Part shown: in pieces, positions 1-8,710 of the stretch
How positions within the stretch are numbered: the first letter of the stretch is position 1
Layout: the number at the start of each line of letters is the position of its first letter
Origin: Planctomycetota bacterium
GTDB taxonomy: Bacteria > Planctomycetota > UBA1135 > GCA-002686595
Reading direction: 5' to 3'
Assembly (NCBI GenBank): GCA_016709875.1
Contig: JADJLZ010000022.1
Coordinates: 1-43,737 of the forward strand
DNA: 43,737 nucleotides
Notes under the pieces: generated by a model
Seen by the model: only the letters and a program-made list of their open reading frames with translations
Database searches by the model: none
What the model was told of the DNA's origin: nothing
Translations under genes and position numbers: made by a program

Positions 1-520
1 CTCCACTGCAGCGACTTGATCGATGCTTACGACATATGCTGCATTGTCCGTATGGATGCCCAGAGTGTCACATCGTTGCCAGCGACGTCGGCATCAAGAA
101 CAGTCGAGGTGAACGACCCTCGCCGTTCGGCCAACTGCATTCGCCCAGGTACGGCGGAGTTGCTCGGATCGCTATGGCCCCAGAAGCCGCCGTAGAGCCG
201 GGCAGCTTGAAACTGGTATTGAACCCTGCCACAAGGTCTGTTGGCACATAGCGGCCTTCACTGCAGCCCACAGCTCGCCTGTCGGAGAAGTGCACTTGCG
301 ATCGCATTGTCAAGCGAAGGCGTTGCATTGACCCAACTCGATCCGTCGGCGGAGTCCTCCAGGTGCGACGTTCGCGTCGACGAACACAGGAACAAGCGTC
401 GGATTCTGCGGCTGAGCTCGAAGCGAGATCGGAAACGGCCCGGTGAGTCACGAGCGTCGAAAGTACGGCCAGCGCAAAGGCGCATTGGGTTTCGCGCGCT
501 TGACGGCGCCAAGTTTACAT
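1..520 (-). pseudogene. Frameshifted N-terminal part of a secreted parallel beta-helix protein
   Basis: No single frame is open, but reading the minus strand across several frame changes gives an ordered run of landmarks: a hydrophobic stretch FALAVLSTLVT, then VFVDANVAPGG (about 395-360), DGSSWVNATPSLDNA, GELWAA, GRYVPTD, QFQAARLYGGFWG (about 200) and STVLDADVAGNDVTL (about 70-95). This order (VDA..PGG, SW..A...L..AL, GE.WVA.G.Y.PT, LYGGF.G, T.L..D..G) is the usual N-terminus of bacterial secreted right-handed beta-helix (pectin-lyase-fold) proteins. The gene leaves the window at base 1, so most of the helix is not visible. At least four indels separate the blocks. The start is uncertain, somewhere near 485-520. 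The family call is inference from the motif order. Confidence 0.6.
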
Positions 521-645
521 GGGTTTCTCCTCTCCCGTGCGAGGCCATTGGGGGCCGGAAGTCGACCTCCGCCTATCCCGTGCCCCCTCACAAGCCATGT
601 CAAGGATATTCTTGGAAGCAGTCACTTTTCTGACTTGATGGAATA

Positions 646-2600
646 CCCACGAGTTCGGGGCTCGGGTACGCCCTTAAGGGGACGCCGCTGAAGGTCTCGC
701 CCGCTTTTTCCCCTCCATCCGAGTACTTCCCATGACGACAACCCCTGACAGGACCCAGCTTCTGCAGGCTGGCAGCCAAATCCCGCCGCGCAATCGGGCG
801 CGCGTTCGCGGCAACCGTCCTCGCCGTCGGTGCGCATGCGCAAGTCACCAGGCTGCCCCGTGAACCTCGGGCCTGGCACGAGCCAATTCAGACTGGGGTG
901 CCCGGATCTCGCTGCAGAGGTGCCATGTCTCTGCCGATGGCGGCGATGCGTGGTGTTCCGCAGCTTCGCTCTGGATCTCGTCCCCGGCGACACCAACGCG
1001 GCCTGGGACATCTTCGTACCGAGATCGGGAGACCCAGACCATCGAACGAGTGAGCGTCGACTCCAACGGAGCACGGGCGAACGGCGACGGCAGGCAGTTC
1101 GGATTTTCGATCAGCGCGAATGGGCGCCACCGTGGTCTTCTTCTCGACCGCGACCAAGCCTCGTCCTGGGTGGAACGAACGGCGTGAGCCGGATCTTTCT
1201 GCATGACCGATCGACGGGCGACCGAACTCATCAGCCGGAGTTCGACGGGTGCGCAGGGCAATGCCGGAGCAAGTACCCGTCGGTCTCCATTGTTGGCCGC
1301 TTCGTCGGATTCGGCAACGATGCAAGCAATCTCGTCGCCAACGACACCAATGGGTTTACCGATGTGTTCATTCGAGATCGGCCGGGGTCGACAGCAGAAT
1401 GCGCAAGCGTCGCCCAGGCGCAGTTCAAAGCAAACGATTGGAGTGATGGGCCGAGCCTGTCCGCCGACGGCCACTATTTAGGTTTCTCGAGCGAAGATTG
1501 CCAGCAACCTTGTGCCCAGGGACACGAACGGGCAGTCGGATTTCGTTTGTTCGCGACCTCGTGAATCCGGACGACGGATCGAGTCAGTGTCGGTGGCGGT
1601 CTGCAACGAGAAACGCCAGCTCGGGCGGTTGCGTCGCCGTCGGCCAACGGGCGGTTCGTCGCGTTCGTGAGCGAGGCGACGAACCCCGTCCCTGGCGACA
1701 CGAACAACCGCTGGGACGGGCGTGTTCGTGCGCGACCGCCAAACCGGCACGACGGAACGCGCCAGCGCGGCGTCCGGTGGAGCGCAGAGTTTCGGGGACC
1801 CCGGCAGTACTCGATCTCCGCTAACGGCCGGTTCGTGGCTTTCGCAAGCGACGCCCTGGACCTCGTCTGACCGATCAGCGGCGGTCTGAACGTCTTCGTC
1901 CAGGACCGCCGCAACGACACCACCGAACTCGCGAGCTCTCTCGACCTCAGGTGGGCTCAGCGTAACATCTCGGAGGTCCCCTCGATCTCCGCCAACGGCC
2001 GTTTCGTGGTCTTCCGCAGCAACGCGAGCAACCTCGTGCCGAACGACACGAACGGGGCGATGGACATCCTCCTGCACGACCGCGACTCGACCGGCTTCGT
2101 GAGCGTGTGCGCCCCGGGCGACGGCAATGTCGTCGCCTGCCCCTGCGGCAATCCTCCCTGGGCGCGCGAGCCGCGGCTGCGACAACTCCGCCGGAACAGG
2201 CGGCGCCGCGCTCCGCGCAGGGCATCGCCTACCTCTCGCTCGACAGCCTGGTCTTCACGACCACCGGCGAGCGCCCCACGGCCACGAGCGTGCTCCTACA
2301 GGGCGATGCCCTCGTGCCGGAACGGCGCGGTCTTCGGCCAGGAATCCGCTGTAGCCGGCGGCACGCTCAAGCGCTTATACGTGAAGCTCGCCGCGGGCGG
2401 CAGCATCCGCGCACCCGACCTCGCAGCGGGCGACGCGACCGTCGCACGGCGCTCCTTGCAGCTCGGCCTGCCGATCCAGCCGGGCCGCACCTACGTCTAC
2501 CAGGTCTTCTACCGCGACCCGCTCGTCCTCGGCGCGTGCCCTTCCTCGAGCACCTTCAACGCGACGCAGGCCGGGACGATCTCGTGGTGGCCGTAGGCCG
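646..2600 (+). repeat. Tandem duplication, copy 1
   Basis: This segment is repeated at 3015-4946. The shared sequence starts at a CCCACGAGTTCGGGG block about 85 bases before the propeller gene start and stops a few bases after its TAG, so leader plus gene were duplicated as a unit. The outer parts are almost identical, while the middle (about 1250-1650) has many substitutions relative to copy 2. That pattern fits an old duplication with uneven homogenisation better than one gene assembled twice. Confidence 0.85.
732..2596 (+). pseudogene. Secreted PD40/TolB-like beta-propeller protein, copy 1 (multiply frameshifted)
   Basis: The start is placed at ATG 732 by homology with the second copy, whose first residues read MTTTPDRTQLL and lead into a signal peptide. 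Across frames one can read repeated PD40/WD40-like blades of the type ISA(D/N)GRFVVF..(A)(S/T)NLVP.DTN followed by a D-x-x-x-D-R-x-T-G strand (about 1000, 1150, 1310, 1660, 1840, 2000). A C-terminal domain then begins with a Cys-rich CPCGNPPW and runs as one frame from about 2290 to the TAG at 2594-2596. That domain contains GGTLKRLYVKLAAGGSI and ends TFNATQAGTISWWP. At least eight frame changes are needed, so as written it cannot make a full protein. Known relatives are exported surface proteins; no enzymatic role is visible. Confidence 0.75.
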
Positions 2601-2612
2601 CCGCGCCGCCCC

Positions 2613-2840
2613 TCACGGCTGCGCCGCGAGTTCCTCGTCCACCCTCTGAGCGAGCTTGCGCCACTTCGGCTTGGGCTCCGCGAGCAGGCGCTTGGCCTCC
2701 GTCAGCTTCTCGCGCGCGCCTTCGAAATCGTGCTCGATCCGCGCTTCGGGTCGGCCGAGGAGCCACAGGCTCTCCGCGACGTCAGGGTGCTCGGGGCCGA
2801 GCACGTCGCGCCGGTTGCGCAGGGAGCTCTCGAAAGCAGC
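2613..2840 (-). pseudogene. C-terminal fragment of a TPR protein
   Basis: The minus-strand frame ending with TGA at 2613-2615 encodes a kinesin-light-chain-type TPR helix pair: SLRNRRDVLGPEHPDVAESL, followed by an amphipathic stretch and REKLTEAKRLLAEPKPKWRK. The LGPEHPDVA.SL signature is typical of TPR_12 repeats in large bacterial signalling and scaffold proteins. Only about 75 residues remain before the frame becomes unrelated sequence at about 2840, so this is the tail of a longer gene, truncated here or broken by indels. It sits between the two propeller copies on the opposite strand. The remaining 170 bases up to 3014 show nothing I can interpret. Confidence 0.6.
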
Positions 2841-3014
2841 TGGTGCAGCTCGTCGGAGTCCCCCGGGGCGCCGGACGTGTGCCACTACGGCTCCCGAGCA
2901 CGCGCGCCACGTGGGCCTCTGCGGCCGGTTGGCACACGGGATGCGTGAGATTCCGCCTGGTCCATGTCAGGGGTCGTTCCGCAGGAGCGCTGCTCAACGA
3001 AGTCCACGCCTCTG

Positions 3015-4946
3015 CCCACGAGTTCGGGGCTCGGGTACCCTTGAGGACGCCGCTGAAGGTCTCGCCCGCATTTTCCCCTCCATCGAGTACTTCCATGACG
3101 ACAACCCCTGACAGGACCCAGCTTCTGCGAGCTGGCAGCCGAGTCCCTTGCGCAATCGGGCGCGCGTTCGCGGCAACCGTCCTCGCCGTCGGTGCGCATG
3201 CGCAAGTCACCGAACGCGTGAACCTGGGGCCAGGCACGAGCCAGTCGAACTGGGGTGCACAGCTCTTGCCGCTGGGGTGTCAGGTCTCAGCCGATGGCAG
3301 GTACGTGGTGTTCCGCAGCTTCGCTCTGGATCTCGTCCCGGGCGACACCAACGCGGCCTGGGACATCTTCGTGCGAGATCGGGAGACCCAGACCATCGAA
3401 CGAGTGAGCGTCGACTCCAACGGAGCACAGGCGAACGACGACAGCGGGCAGTTCGGATTTTCGATCAGCGCGGATGGGCGCTTCGTGGTCTTCTTCTCGA
3501 CCGCGACCAACCTCGTCCCGGGTGGATCGAACGGCGTGGGCCAGATCTTTCTGCATGACCGATCGACGGGCACGACCGAACTCATCAGCCGGAGTTCGAC
3601 GGGCGTGCAAGGCAACGCCCGGAGCTCTTCTCGTCGGTCTCCGATGATGGCCGCTTCGTCGGATTCGACAGCGACGCAAGCAACCTCGTCGCCAATGACA
3701 TCAATGGGCTCACCGACGTGTTCATGCGAGACCGGCTTGAGTCAGAACGACCTCTTGTCAGCGTCGCGCCAGGCGCATCCTGGCAATAGCGTCTCGAGGA
3801 CTGGGCCGAGGTCTCCGGCGGACGGCCAGTAGATAGGCTTCGCGAGCTGTGCAGCAACCTGGTCCCCGGGGACTCGAACTCGACGTTGGACGGGTTCGTT
3901 CGGGACCGCGTCACAGGATCGACGAAAATCAGTCTCTCGCAAGTGGCGTACAAAGGAAACGCTCAGCTCAGGCGTTGCGCCGCCGTCGCCCAAATGGGCC
4001 GGTTCGTCGCGTTCGTGAGTTCGGCGACGAACCTCGTCCCTGGCGACACGAACAACTGCTGGGACGTGTTCGTGCGCGACCGCCAAGCCGGCAAGACAGA
4101 ACGCGCCAGCGTGGCAACCGGTGGAGCGCAGAGTCTCGGGGACCCGGCTATGCTTCGATCTCCGCTAACGGCCGATTCGTCGCTTTCGCAAGCGACGCCC
4201 CGGGACCTCGTCTGGCCCATCAGTGGCGGCCTGAACGTCTTCGTCCGCGACCGCCGCAACGACACCACCGAACTCGCAAGCCGTCTCCACCTCAGGCGGG
4301 CTCCAGCAACAACACCTCGGACGCGCCCTCGATCTCCGCCAACGGCCGTTTCGTGGTCTTCCGCAGCAACGCGAGCAACCTCGTGCCGAACGACACGAAC
4401 GGGGCGATGGACATCCTCCTGCACGACCGGGACTCGACCGGCTTCGTGAGCGTGTGCGCCCCGGGCGACGGCAATGTCCTCGCCTGCCCCTGCGGCAATC
4501 CTCCCTGGGGCGCGAGCCGCGGCTGCGACAACTCCGCCGGAACAGGCGGCGCCGCGCTCTCCGCGCAGGGCATCGCCTACCTCTCGCTCGACAGCCTGGT
4601 CTTCACGACCACCGGCGAGCGCCACGGCCGCGGAGCGTGCTCCTGCGGGGCGATGCCCTCGTGCCGAATGGCGCGGTCTTCGGCCAGGGAATCCGCTGTG
4701 CCGGCGGCACGCTCAAGCGCTTGTACGTGAAGCTCGCCGCGGGCGGCAGCATCCGCGCACCCGACCTCGCAGCGGGCGACGCGACCGTCGCACGGCGCTC
4801 CTTGCAGCTCGGCCTGCCGATCCAGCCGGGCCACACCTACGTCTACCAGGTTTTCTACCGCGACCCGCTCGTCCTCGGCGCGTGCCCTTCCTCGAGCACC
4901 TTCAACGCGACGCAGGCCGGGACGATCTCGTGGTGGCCGTAGGCCG
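3015..4946 (+). repeat. Tandem duplication, copy 2
   Basis: Second copy of the segment at 646-2600, offset by about 2.37 kb. It contains the 80-base leader and the whole propeller gene and stops 4 bases after the stop codon. Beyond it the sequence immediately becomes the 3' end of hutH. Confidence 0.85.
3095..4942 (+). pseudogene. Secreted PD40/TolB-like beta-propeller protein, copy 2 (frameshifted)
   Basis: The better preserved copy. From ATG 3095 one frame runs to about 3620: a signal peptide ending ...AATVLAVGAHAQ, then blades such as VSADGRYVVFRSFALDLVPG and ISADGRFVVFFSTATNLVPG, each followed by an IF(V/L)(R/H)DR strand and a T.ELIS or T.ERVS turn. After a frame change the next blade reads VSDDGRFVGFDSDASNLVAN. 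Further changes near 3790, 3850, 4150, 4300 and 4640 are needed to reach the C-terminal domain (CAPGDG, CPCGNPPW, CDNSAGTGGA, then GGTLKRLYVKLAAGGSI) and the TAG at 4940-4942. Intact length would be about 615 residues. It probably works outside the cytoplasm or on the surface; the ligand is unknown. The gene ends 13 bases from the convergent hutH stop. Confidence 0.8.
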
Positions 4947-4955
4947 GCACTCGAC

Positions 4956-6512
4956 TCAGCTCTCGAGCTTGCCAGCCGCGCGCTCGACCGCGCGCACGAG
5001 CTCGCCCGAGCGCAGCAGCTCGCAGGCCGTGCGGATGTCCCCCGCGAGGTAGCGATCGCGCTTCAGCGCCGGCACGAATTCGCGCAGCAGCGCGTGCGCC
5101 GCCGCCGCACCCTTGCCCGCGCGCAGCTCGCTGTGGAACTCGCGCGCCTGCGCGGCGGCGAGCCACTCGAGCGCGAGCACGTGCTCGACGTTCCCGACGA
5201 TCTCGACCGCCTTGCGCGCGGCCGTCACGCCCATCGAGACGTGGTCCTCCTGGTTGGCGCTGGTCGGGATCGTGTCGACGCTCGCGGGGTGCGCGAGGAC
5301 CTTGTTCTCGCTCGCGAGCGCCGCGGCCGCGACCTGCGCGATCATGAAGCCCGAGTTGAGGCCCGGCTTGGGCGTCAGGAACGCGGGCAGGTGCGAGAGG
5401 TCGGGGTTGACCAGCTGCTCGATGCGCCGCTCGGAGACGTTCGCGAGCGTCGCGAGCGCCAGGCCGAGGTAGTCGAGCACCACCGAGAGCGGCTGGCCGT
5501 GGAACTGGCCCGCGCTGACGACCTCCCCGCTCTCGGGGAACACGATCGGGTTGTCGGTGACGGCGTTGAGCTCGTTGCAGACGATCTCGCGCACGTGCGC
5601 GAAGGCCGCCTTGAAGGCGCCGTGGATCTGCGGCACGCAGCGCAGGGAATAGGGATCCTGCACACGGTCGCAGTCGGCGTGGCTCGCGAGCACCTGCGAG
5701 CCGGCCAGGCAGCGGCGCACGTTGGCCGCGGCGCGCGCGTGCGCGGGCTGGCCCTTCAACTCGGCGAAGCGCGCGTCGAAGGGCCTGGCGCTGCCGAGCA
5801 GCGCCTCGATCGAGAGCGCCGCGAGCGCGTCGGCCGCCTTCGAGGCGTTCTCCGCGCGCAGGAGCGCCCCCACCGCGATCGACTTGATGATCTCGGTGCC
5901 GTTGATGAGCGCGAGGCCTTCCTTGGCGCGCAAGACGAGCGGCTTGCGGCCGATGCGTTTCAGCGCCGCGCGCGCGCTCATGCCTTTTCCGCGCAGGCAG
6001 ACCTCGCCGTGGCCGAGATAGGCGGCCGCCATGTGCGAGAGCGGCGCGAGGTCGCCGCTCGCTCCGACCGAGCCCTTCTGCGGCACGAGCGGCACGAACT
6101 GCGCGTGGAACAGCTCGAGCAGCGCCTCGGCGAGCTCCAGCGTGATGCCCGAGTGCCCGCGCAGCAATCCGTTCAGGCGCAGCACCTGCGCGCAGCGCAC
6201 CTCGGGGATCGGCATGTTCGGCCCGATGCCGCAGCAGTGCGAGAGGATCAGGTTCTCCTGCAGCTCAGCCAGGTCGCCCTCGGGGATGAACTGGTTCTTG
6301 AGCTTGCCGAAGCCGGTCGTGACGCCGTAGACGGGCGCGCCGCCCGCGATCGCGCGCTCGACCACCTCGCGCGCCGCGCGCACGCGCTGCTTCGCCGCGG
6401 GCGCGATCGCAAGGCGCACTTCCGCGAGCGGGCCCTCCTCGAAGAGCGGCGCGAGGTCCTGCAGCGTGAGGGAACGTCCGTCGAGGACGAGGGTCTTGTG
6501 CTTGGGCGCCAT
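4956..6512 (-). CDS. hutH: Histidine ammonia-lyase
   Basis: Intact 518-residue protein that deaminates L-histidine to trans-urocanate and ammonia, the first step of cytoplasmic histidine degradation. The cofactor-forming Ala-Ser-Gly is in VGASGDLAPLSH, about residue 150, where the MIO group forms autocatalytically. Other family hallmarks are YGVTTGFGKL (inner-loop Tyr), QDPYSLRC.PQ, NPIVFPESG, GQFHGQP and QEDHVSMG. Length is normal (about 500-520). The start ATG at 6512 has no clear Shine-Dalgarno. Other hut genes (hutU, hutI, hutG) are absent from the window. The first 12 codons and the upstream spacer are duplicated at 10981-11015, where they follow the carboxypeptidase-regulatory-like gene by 21 bases. 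This suggests hutH was once the second gene of that operon. A tyrosine or phenylalanine lyase is the alternative; the SHCCGIG segment favours histidine. Confidence 0.95.
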   Translation of the reverse strand: MAPKHKTLVLDGRSLTLQDLAPLFEEGPLAEVRLAIAPAAKQRVRAAREVVERAIAGGAPVYGVTTGFGKLKNQFIPEGDLAELQENLILSHCCGIGPNMPIPEVRCAQVLRLNGLLRGHSGITLELAEALLELFHAQFVPLVPQKGSVGASGDLAPLSHMAAAYLGHGEVCLRGKGMSARAALKRIGRKPLVLRAKEGLALINGTEIIKSIAVGALLRAENASKAADALAALSIEALLGSARPFDARFAELKGQPAHARAAANVRRCLAGSQVLASHADCDRVQDPYSLRCVPQIHGAFKAAFAHVREIVCNELNAVTDNPIVFPESGEVVSAGQFHGQPLSVVLDYLGLALATLANVSERRIEQLVNPDLSHLPAFLTPKPGLNSGFMIAQVAAAALASENKVLAHPASVDTIPTSANQEDHVSMGVTAARKAVEIVGNVEHVLALEWLAAAQAREFHSELRAGKGAAAAHALLREFVPALKRDRYLAGDIRTACELLRSGELVRAVERAAGKLES

Positions 6513-6600
6513 GGGGGCGCGCCATGCTAGCGCCTACTGCGGCAAATCGAAGCGCATGGCCGTCTCTTCGCCGATCTCGACTTCCTCGCCGGCGGCCAGG
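6478..6600. repeat. 123-bp direct repeat, left copy
   Basis: Identical to 10981-11103 except at three positions (6540, 6557, 6587). It spans hutH codons 1-12, the 21-base spacer and the last 21 codons plus stop of a gene like the one at 11037-12695. All three differences fall in the latter reading frame and are mild: one silent Pro change, Leu to Met, and Lys to Glu. The hutH part and spacer are unchanged. The two copies bound the accessory island. Confidence 0.95.
6534..6600 (-). pseudogene. 3' remnant of a second carboxypeptidase-regulatory-like gene
   Basis: Minus-strand codons ending EIGEETAMRFDLPQ-stop match the C-terminus of the protein encoded at 11037-12695 (EIGEETALRFDLPQ). The match stops abruptly at 6600, where unrelated sequence with a GA run begins. 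It is therefore a truncated paralogue or duplicated end, placed 21 bases upstream of hutH. Confidence 0.85.
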
Positions 6601-6601
6601 C

Positions 6602-6626
6602 GGAGCGAGAGAGAGAGAGTCGCTCC
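6602..6626. repeat. Hairpin with a GA-dinucleotide loop
   Basis: GGAGCGA (6602-6608) pairs perfectly with TCGCTCC (6620-6626) around an 11-base GAGAGAGAGAG loop. It begins two bases inside the left direct repeat boundary. There is no U-tract, so it is not a classical terminator. A second GA run lies near the other island border at 10829-10848. Confidence 0.6.
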
Positions 6627-6791
6627 CTCTCACCACCGCGGCCATCCTCCACGGTCTCCCTGCCGGCACGATGGGCACGGCTCCCAAGAGGCAGACCGGG
6701 AGATTCTCATCCGGGCTTCGGCATTGCCGAGGTCAGTCCATCGCGCGCGGCACGGCCGAGGTGAATTCGACGGCACTGCGCGTTTTCGGCA

Positions 6792-6829
6792 AGCGTTCGG
6801 AGAACCCATCTCGCCGGCGGCGCGCGGCG
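6792..6829 (+). repeat. Arm of a 38-bp inverted repeat (left)
   Basis: This stretch, containing AGCGTTCGGAGAACCCATCT, recurs in reverse complement at 9513-9551 with one substitution and a 2-base indel. In the same relative frame both arms would encode AFGEPISPA.R, so they may be relics of a coding sequence rather than true transposon ends. The arm lies about 80 bases upstream of the left IS66 tail and in the same direction. The rest of 6627-6908 shows no gene I can support. Confidence 0.75.
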
Positions 6830-6908
6830 AGGAAGCGCCAAGCGGTACGCAAGCTCGCGCCGAAGGAGCGGCCGCGCATTCGCGTCGAATCCAGGTGTCG
6901 GCCGGGGA

Positions 6909-7025
6909 GTGTACCTGCGCGACGTGCTCGAGCGACTGCCGATCACGGCGGTGGAGAACCACGCGACGCTCACGCCGTGCGCCTGGCTCGCCGAGCGGCA
7001 AGCCAAGGCCCAGGCAACGGTGTGA
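6909..7025 (+). pseudogene. IS66-family transposase (TnpC) C-terminal remnant, left
   Basis: The plus-strand frame ending at TGA 7023-7025 reads VYLRDVLERLPITAVENH, then LTPCAWLAERQAKAQ. This matches the C-terminal end of IS66 TnpC proteins, where a Y-L-R-D-V-L-x-R-L-P helix precedes a short 'LTP..WLA' tail. Only about 38 codons remain; no catalytic DDE residues are present. Similarity to the relic on the other side of the cassette (minus strand, 9668-10011) continues past the stop to about 7066, where the element end is inferred. The tail points into the three-gene cassette. Confidence 0.7.
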
Positions 7026-7080
7026 CCGCTGCAGCCCTGAACTGAACCCAGCTTGGCCCAGGGCCGGCGAACATCTGCTC

Positions 7081-7109
7081 TTGAAGCGGCGGGAGGGAGG
7101 GGATACGCT
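7081..7109 (+). promoter_or_regulatory. Possible sigma70-like promoter for the cassette
   Basis: TTGAAG at 7081-7086 and TACGCT at 7104-7109 are 17 bases apart, 66 bases before the ATG at 7175 and just inside the inferred IS end. Four of six and three of six consensus positions match. Weak evidence; planctomycete promoters are poorly defined. Confidence 0.2.
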
Positions 7110-7174
7110 CTTCTATGCTCGCGAATGGGTCCGGGCATCAACTTCAATGATCGGACAGCTACTAGGAATCTCCG

Positions 7175-7624
7175 ATGATCCTCCTTACCGCGTGCGTCCT
7201 AGGGATGCTCATTCCTCTCACTCCGCGATCGACCGCGGTCGCCCCCGTGACTCAGTGCCCGATCGTTTGCGAGGCGGTAGCGGCAGTCAATCCGGCGAAC
7301 AATACGTGCTGCTTTACGATCAGCATCTCGGGATTCACTGGTCCGATCCAGGGGACGTCGAACTCTCCTTGTTCCCCCGCCACTACTTGTACCCCCTGCA
7401 GTGTACAAGGAAGCGTCAGCCTGGATGCCACCAGCTGCTCTTCGTGCTCTCCCACTTACACCGTCCAGCATGGACCGATCGCTGTGCTAGGGGGCGGATC
7501 GTTCAGCGCCACAGTAACCCTGCGGGCGCGCTGCGGAGCGGTAGGGCCTGACAAGGTCGTCGTAGACGCAGATTGTGGCGGTTGCTCGGATCATGCCGAG
7601 GCCAGTCTAACCTGCGGCTGCTGA
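7175..7624 (+). CDS. Small Cys-rich secreted protein of unknown function
   Basis: 149 residues. ATG 7175 is preceded by AGGA with a 7-base spacer. The N-terminus (MILLTACVLGMLIPL) looks like a signal peptide, with cleavage probably after the STAVA region. The mature part holds 14 cysteines, many as close pairs: NTCC, TTCTPCS, TSCSSCS, DCGGCS and a C-terminal TCGC. That spacing suggests disulfides or metal binding in an exported, mostly beta, Ser/Thr/Gly-rich protein. I recognise no family. It is the first of three co-directional genes in a cassette of visibly lower GC than the flanks, between two IS66 relics, so recent acquisition is likely. The gap to the next gene is 147 bases and holds only a doubtful 18-codon ORF at about 7699. 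Confidence 0.65.
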   Translation: MILLTACVLGMLIPLTPRSTAVAPVTQCPIVCEAVAAVNPANNTCCFTISISGFTGPIQGTSNSPCSPATTCTPCSVQGSVSLDATSCSSCSPTYTVQHGPIAVLGGGSFSATVTLRARCGAVGPDKVVVDADCGGCSDHAEASLTCGC

Positions 7625-7771
7625 GCGGTGACCGCTTCCGCCCCAGAAGTCGAGACCAGTGCACCGACTTGTCACTACATCGGGAGGATTGAAGGGCAAT
7701 GCACATGACACCCATGATCAAGCCTATCACCCGACTCGAGGGCGCTACCGCCTAGAACAGAAGGCTTCACA

Positions 7772-8524
7772 GTGACGCGCATCGGAATATTTCTCTGTGC
7801 GGGTGGGGCATTCATTGTGTGTTGCTTGATACTCTTTCGGCGCAATCAGGATCTGCGGAAGGGGACTGAGGCCCACACACTTCACCTTACCGAGCAGCCG
7901 CTAGGCGCATCCACCGCAGTTGCGATCAAGGAGTCATTGTCCAGTCGTCCTGCCTCAGGGGGTGGCGATATCGGTAAGGCCGTCACCGCGCTGGCCGAGG
8001 CCGCTGCGGTTGAGATCTCACGAGGGCACGCCTATCCGCTTCCGGAGGGCGAAGCAATTGATAGCCGCCAGTACATGGCTCCATTCCAGACACTCTGCTT
8101 CGTTTCAACGGTCGACGGAGCGCGGCTCGTCATCGTGAGCAAAGACGAGTACCCAGGTGTCTGGGATGCTTTCGAGGCCGCCAAGGACTGCCGAGCGTTG
8201 GAGGGGTGCCGATCGAGCCCAGAGGATACAGCGGTAATCCTGACAATGAGGCATGCTCCCGGAGCATCGCTCCTAGTCGCTCCATTCCCGTGTGGACTGC
8301 CAGGCCTCGGTTATTCACTCGAGCTGGCCCTGGGCAGTTCGGACCCCGTCTACGCACGGGACAGCACGGACGAGATGGTGCATTCGGACCAGAAGGGCCT
8401 GGGTCCAGTCCGGAGCGCGTGGTCTTTTCGGACGTTTGCTTTCAGCCCCAACGAGCAATGGAAACTGGATCTGGGACAAGGGGCAGCACCTCCATCGTTC
8501 TCCATTCGAGTGCGACCCAACTAG
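7772..8524 (+). CDS. Single-pass membrane-anchored protein of unknown function (cassette gene 2)
   Basis: 250 residues from GTG 7772, with AGAAGG about 8 bases upstream. Residues 4-22 (IGIFLCAGGAFIVCCLILF) form a transmembrane anchor followed by basic RRNQDLRK. A low-complexity linker (to about residue 70) leads to a soluble domain with an AYPLPEGEAIDSRQY motif, a hydrophobic strand ARLVIVSKDEYPG, a Cys pair near CRALEGC and a second hydrophobic block SLLVAPFPCGLPGLGY. The charge pattern leaves the orientation open. No enzyme motif is visible. Moderate GC and non-GC third positions contrast with the neighbouring operons. The topology matches the next gene (short anchor, Ser/Ala/Pro linker, globular end), suggesting the two products act together. 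Confidence 0.65.
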   Translation: MTRIGIFLCAGGAFIVCCLILFRRNQDLRKGTEAHTLHLTEQPLGASTAVAIKESLSSRPASGGGDIGKAVTALAEAAAVEISRGHAYPLPEGEAIDSRQYMAPFQTLCFVSTVDGARLVIVSKDEYPGVWDAFEAAKDCRALEGCRSSPEDTAVILTMRHAPGASLLVAPFPCGLPGLGYSLELALGSSDPVYARDSTDEMVHSDQKGLGPVRSAWSFRTFAFSPNEQWKLDLGQGAAPPSFSIRVRPN

Positions 8525-8710
8525 GATTGATATGGGAAGCCTGCCGAGCCCCGCATGCGAGTGGTTCACGCTCCTCTGCCGCGTGGATTCCTGTCATAGC
8601 ACCTTTGTGCGCATGCACGGCACGTCCCAAGCCATGTCCTCGCCGGTCGGGGACCCCACGCTCCAATTGCCGCATGCTTCTTGCATCGTGAATTTCCGAA
8701 GGGCGGATTC

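Noticed and set aside
6602..6626. Intrinsic terminator upstream of hutH
   Set aside because: The hairpin lacks a U-tract and its loop is a GA repeat; it lies upstream of the hutH start.
6466..7551. A 361-codon plus-strand frame starting inside hutH and spanning the left IS relic
   Set aside because: It begins antisense to hutH, crosses the direct repeat and reads the transposase tail and the Cys-rich gene in the wrong frame.
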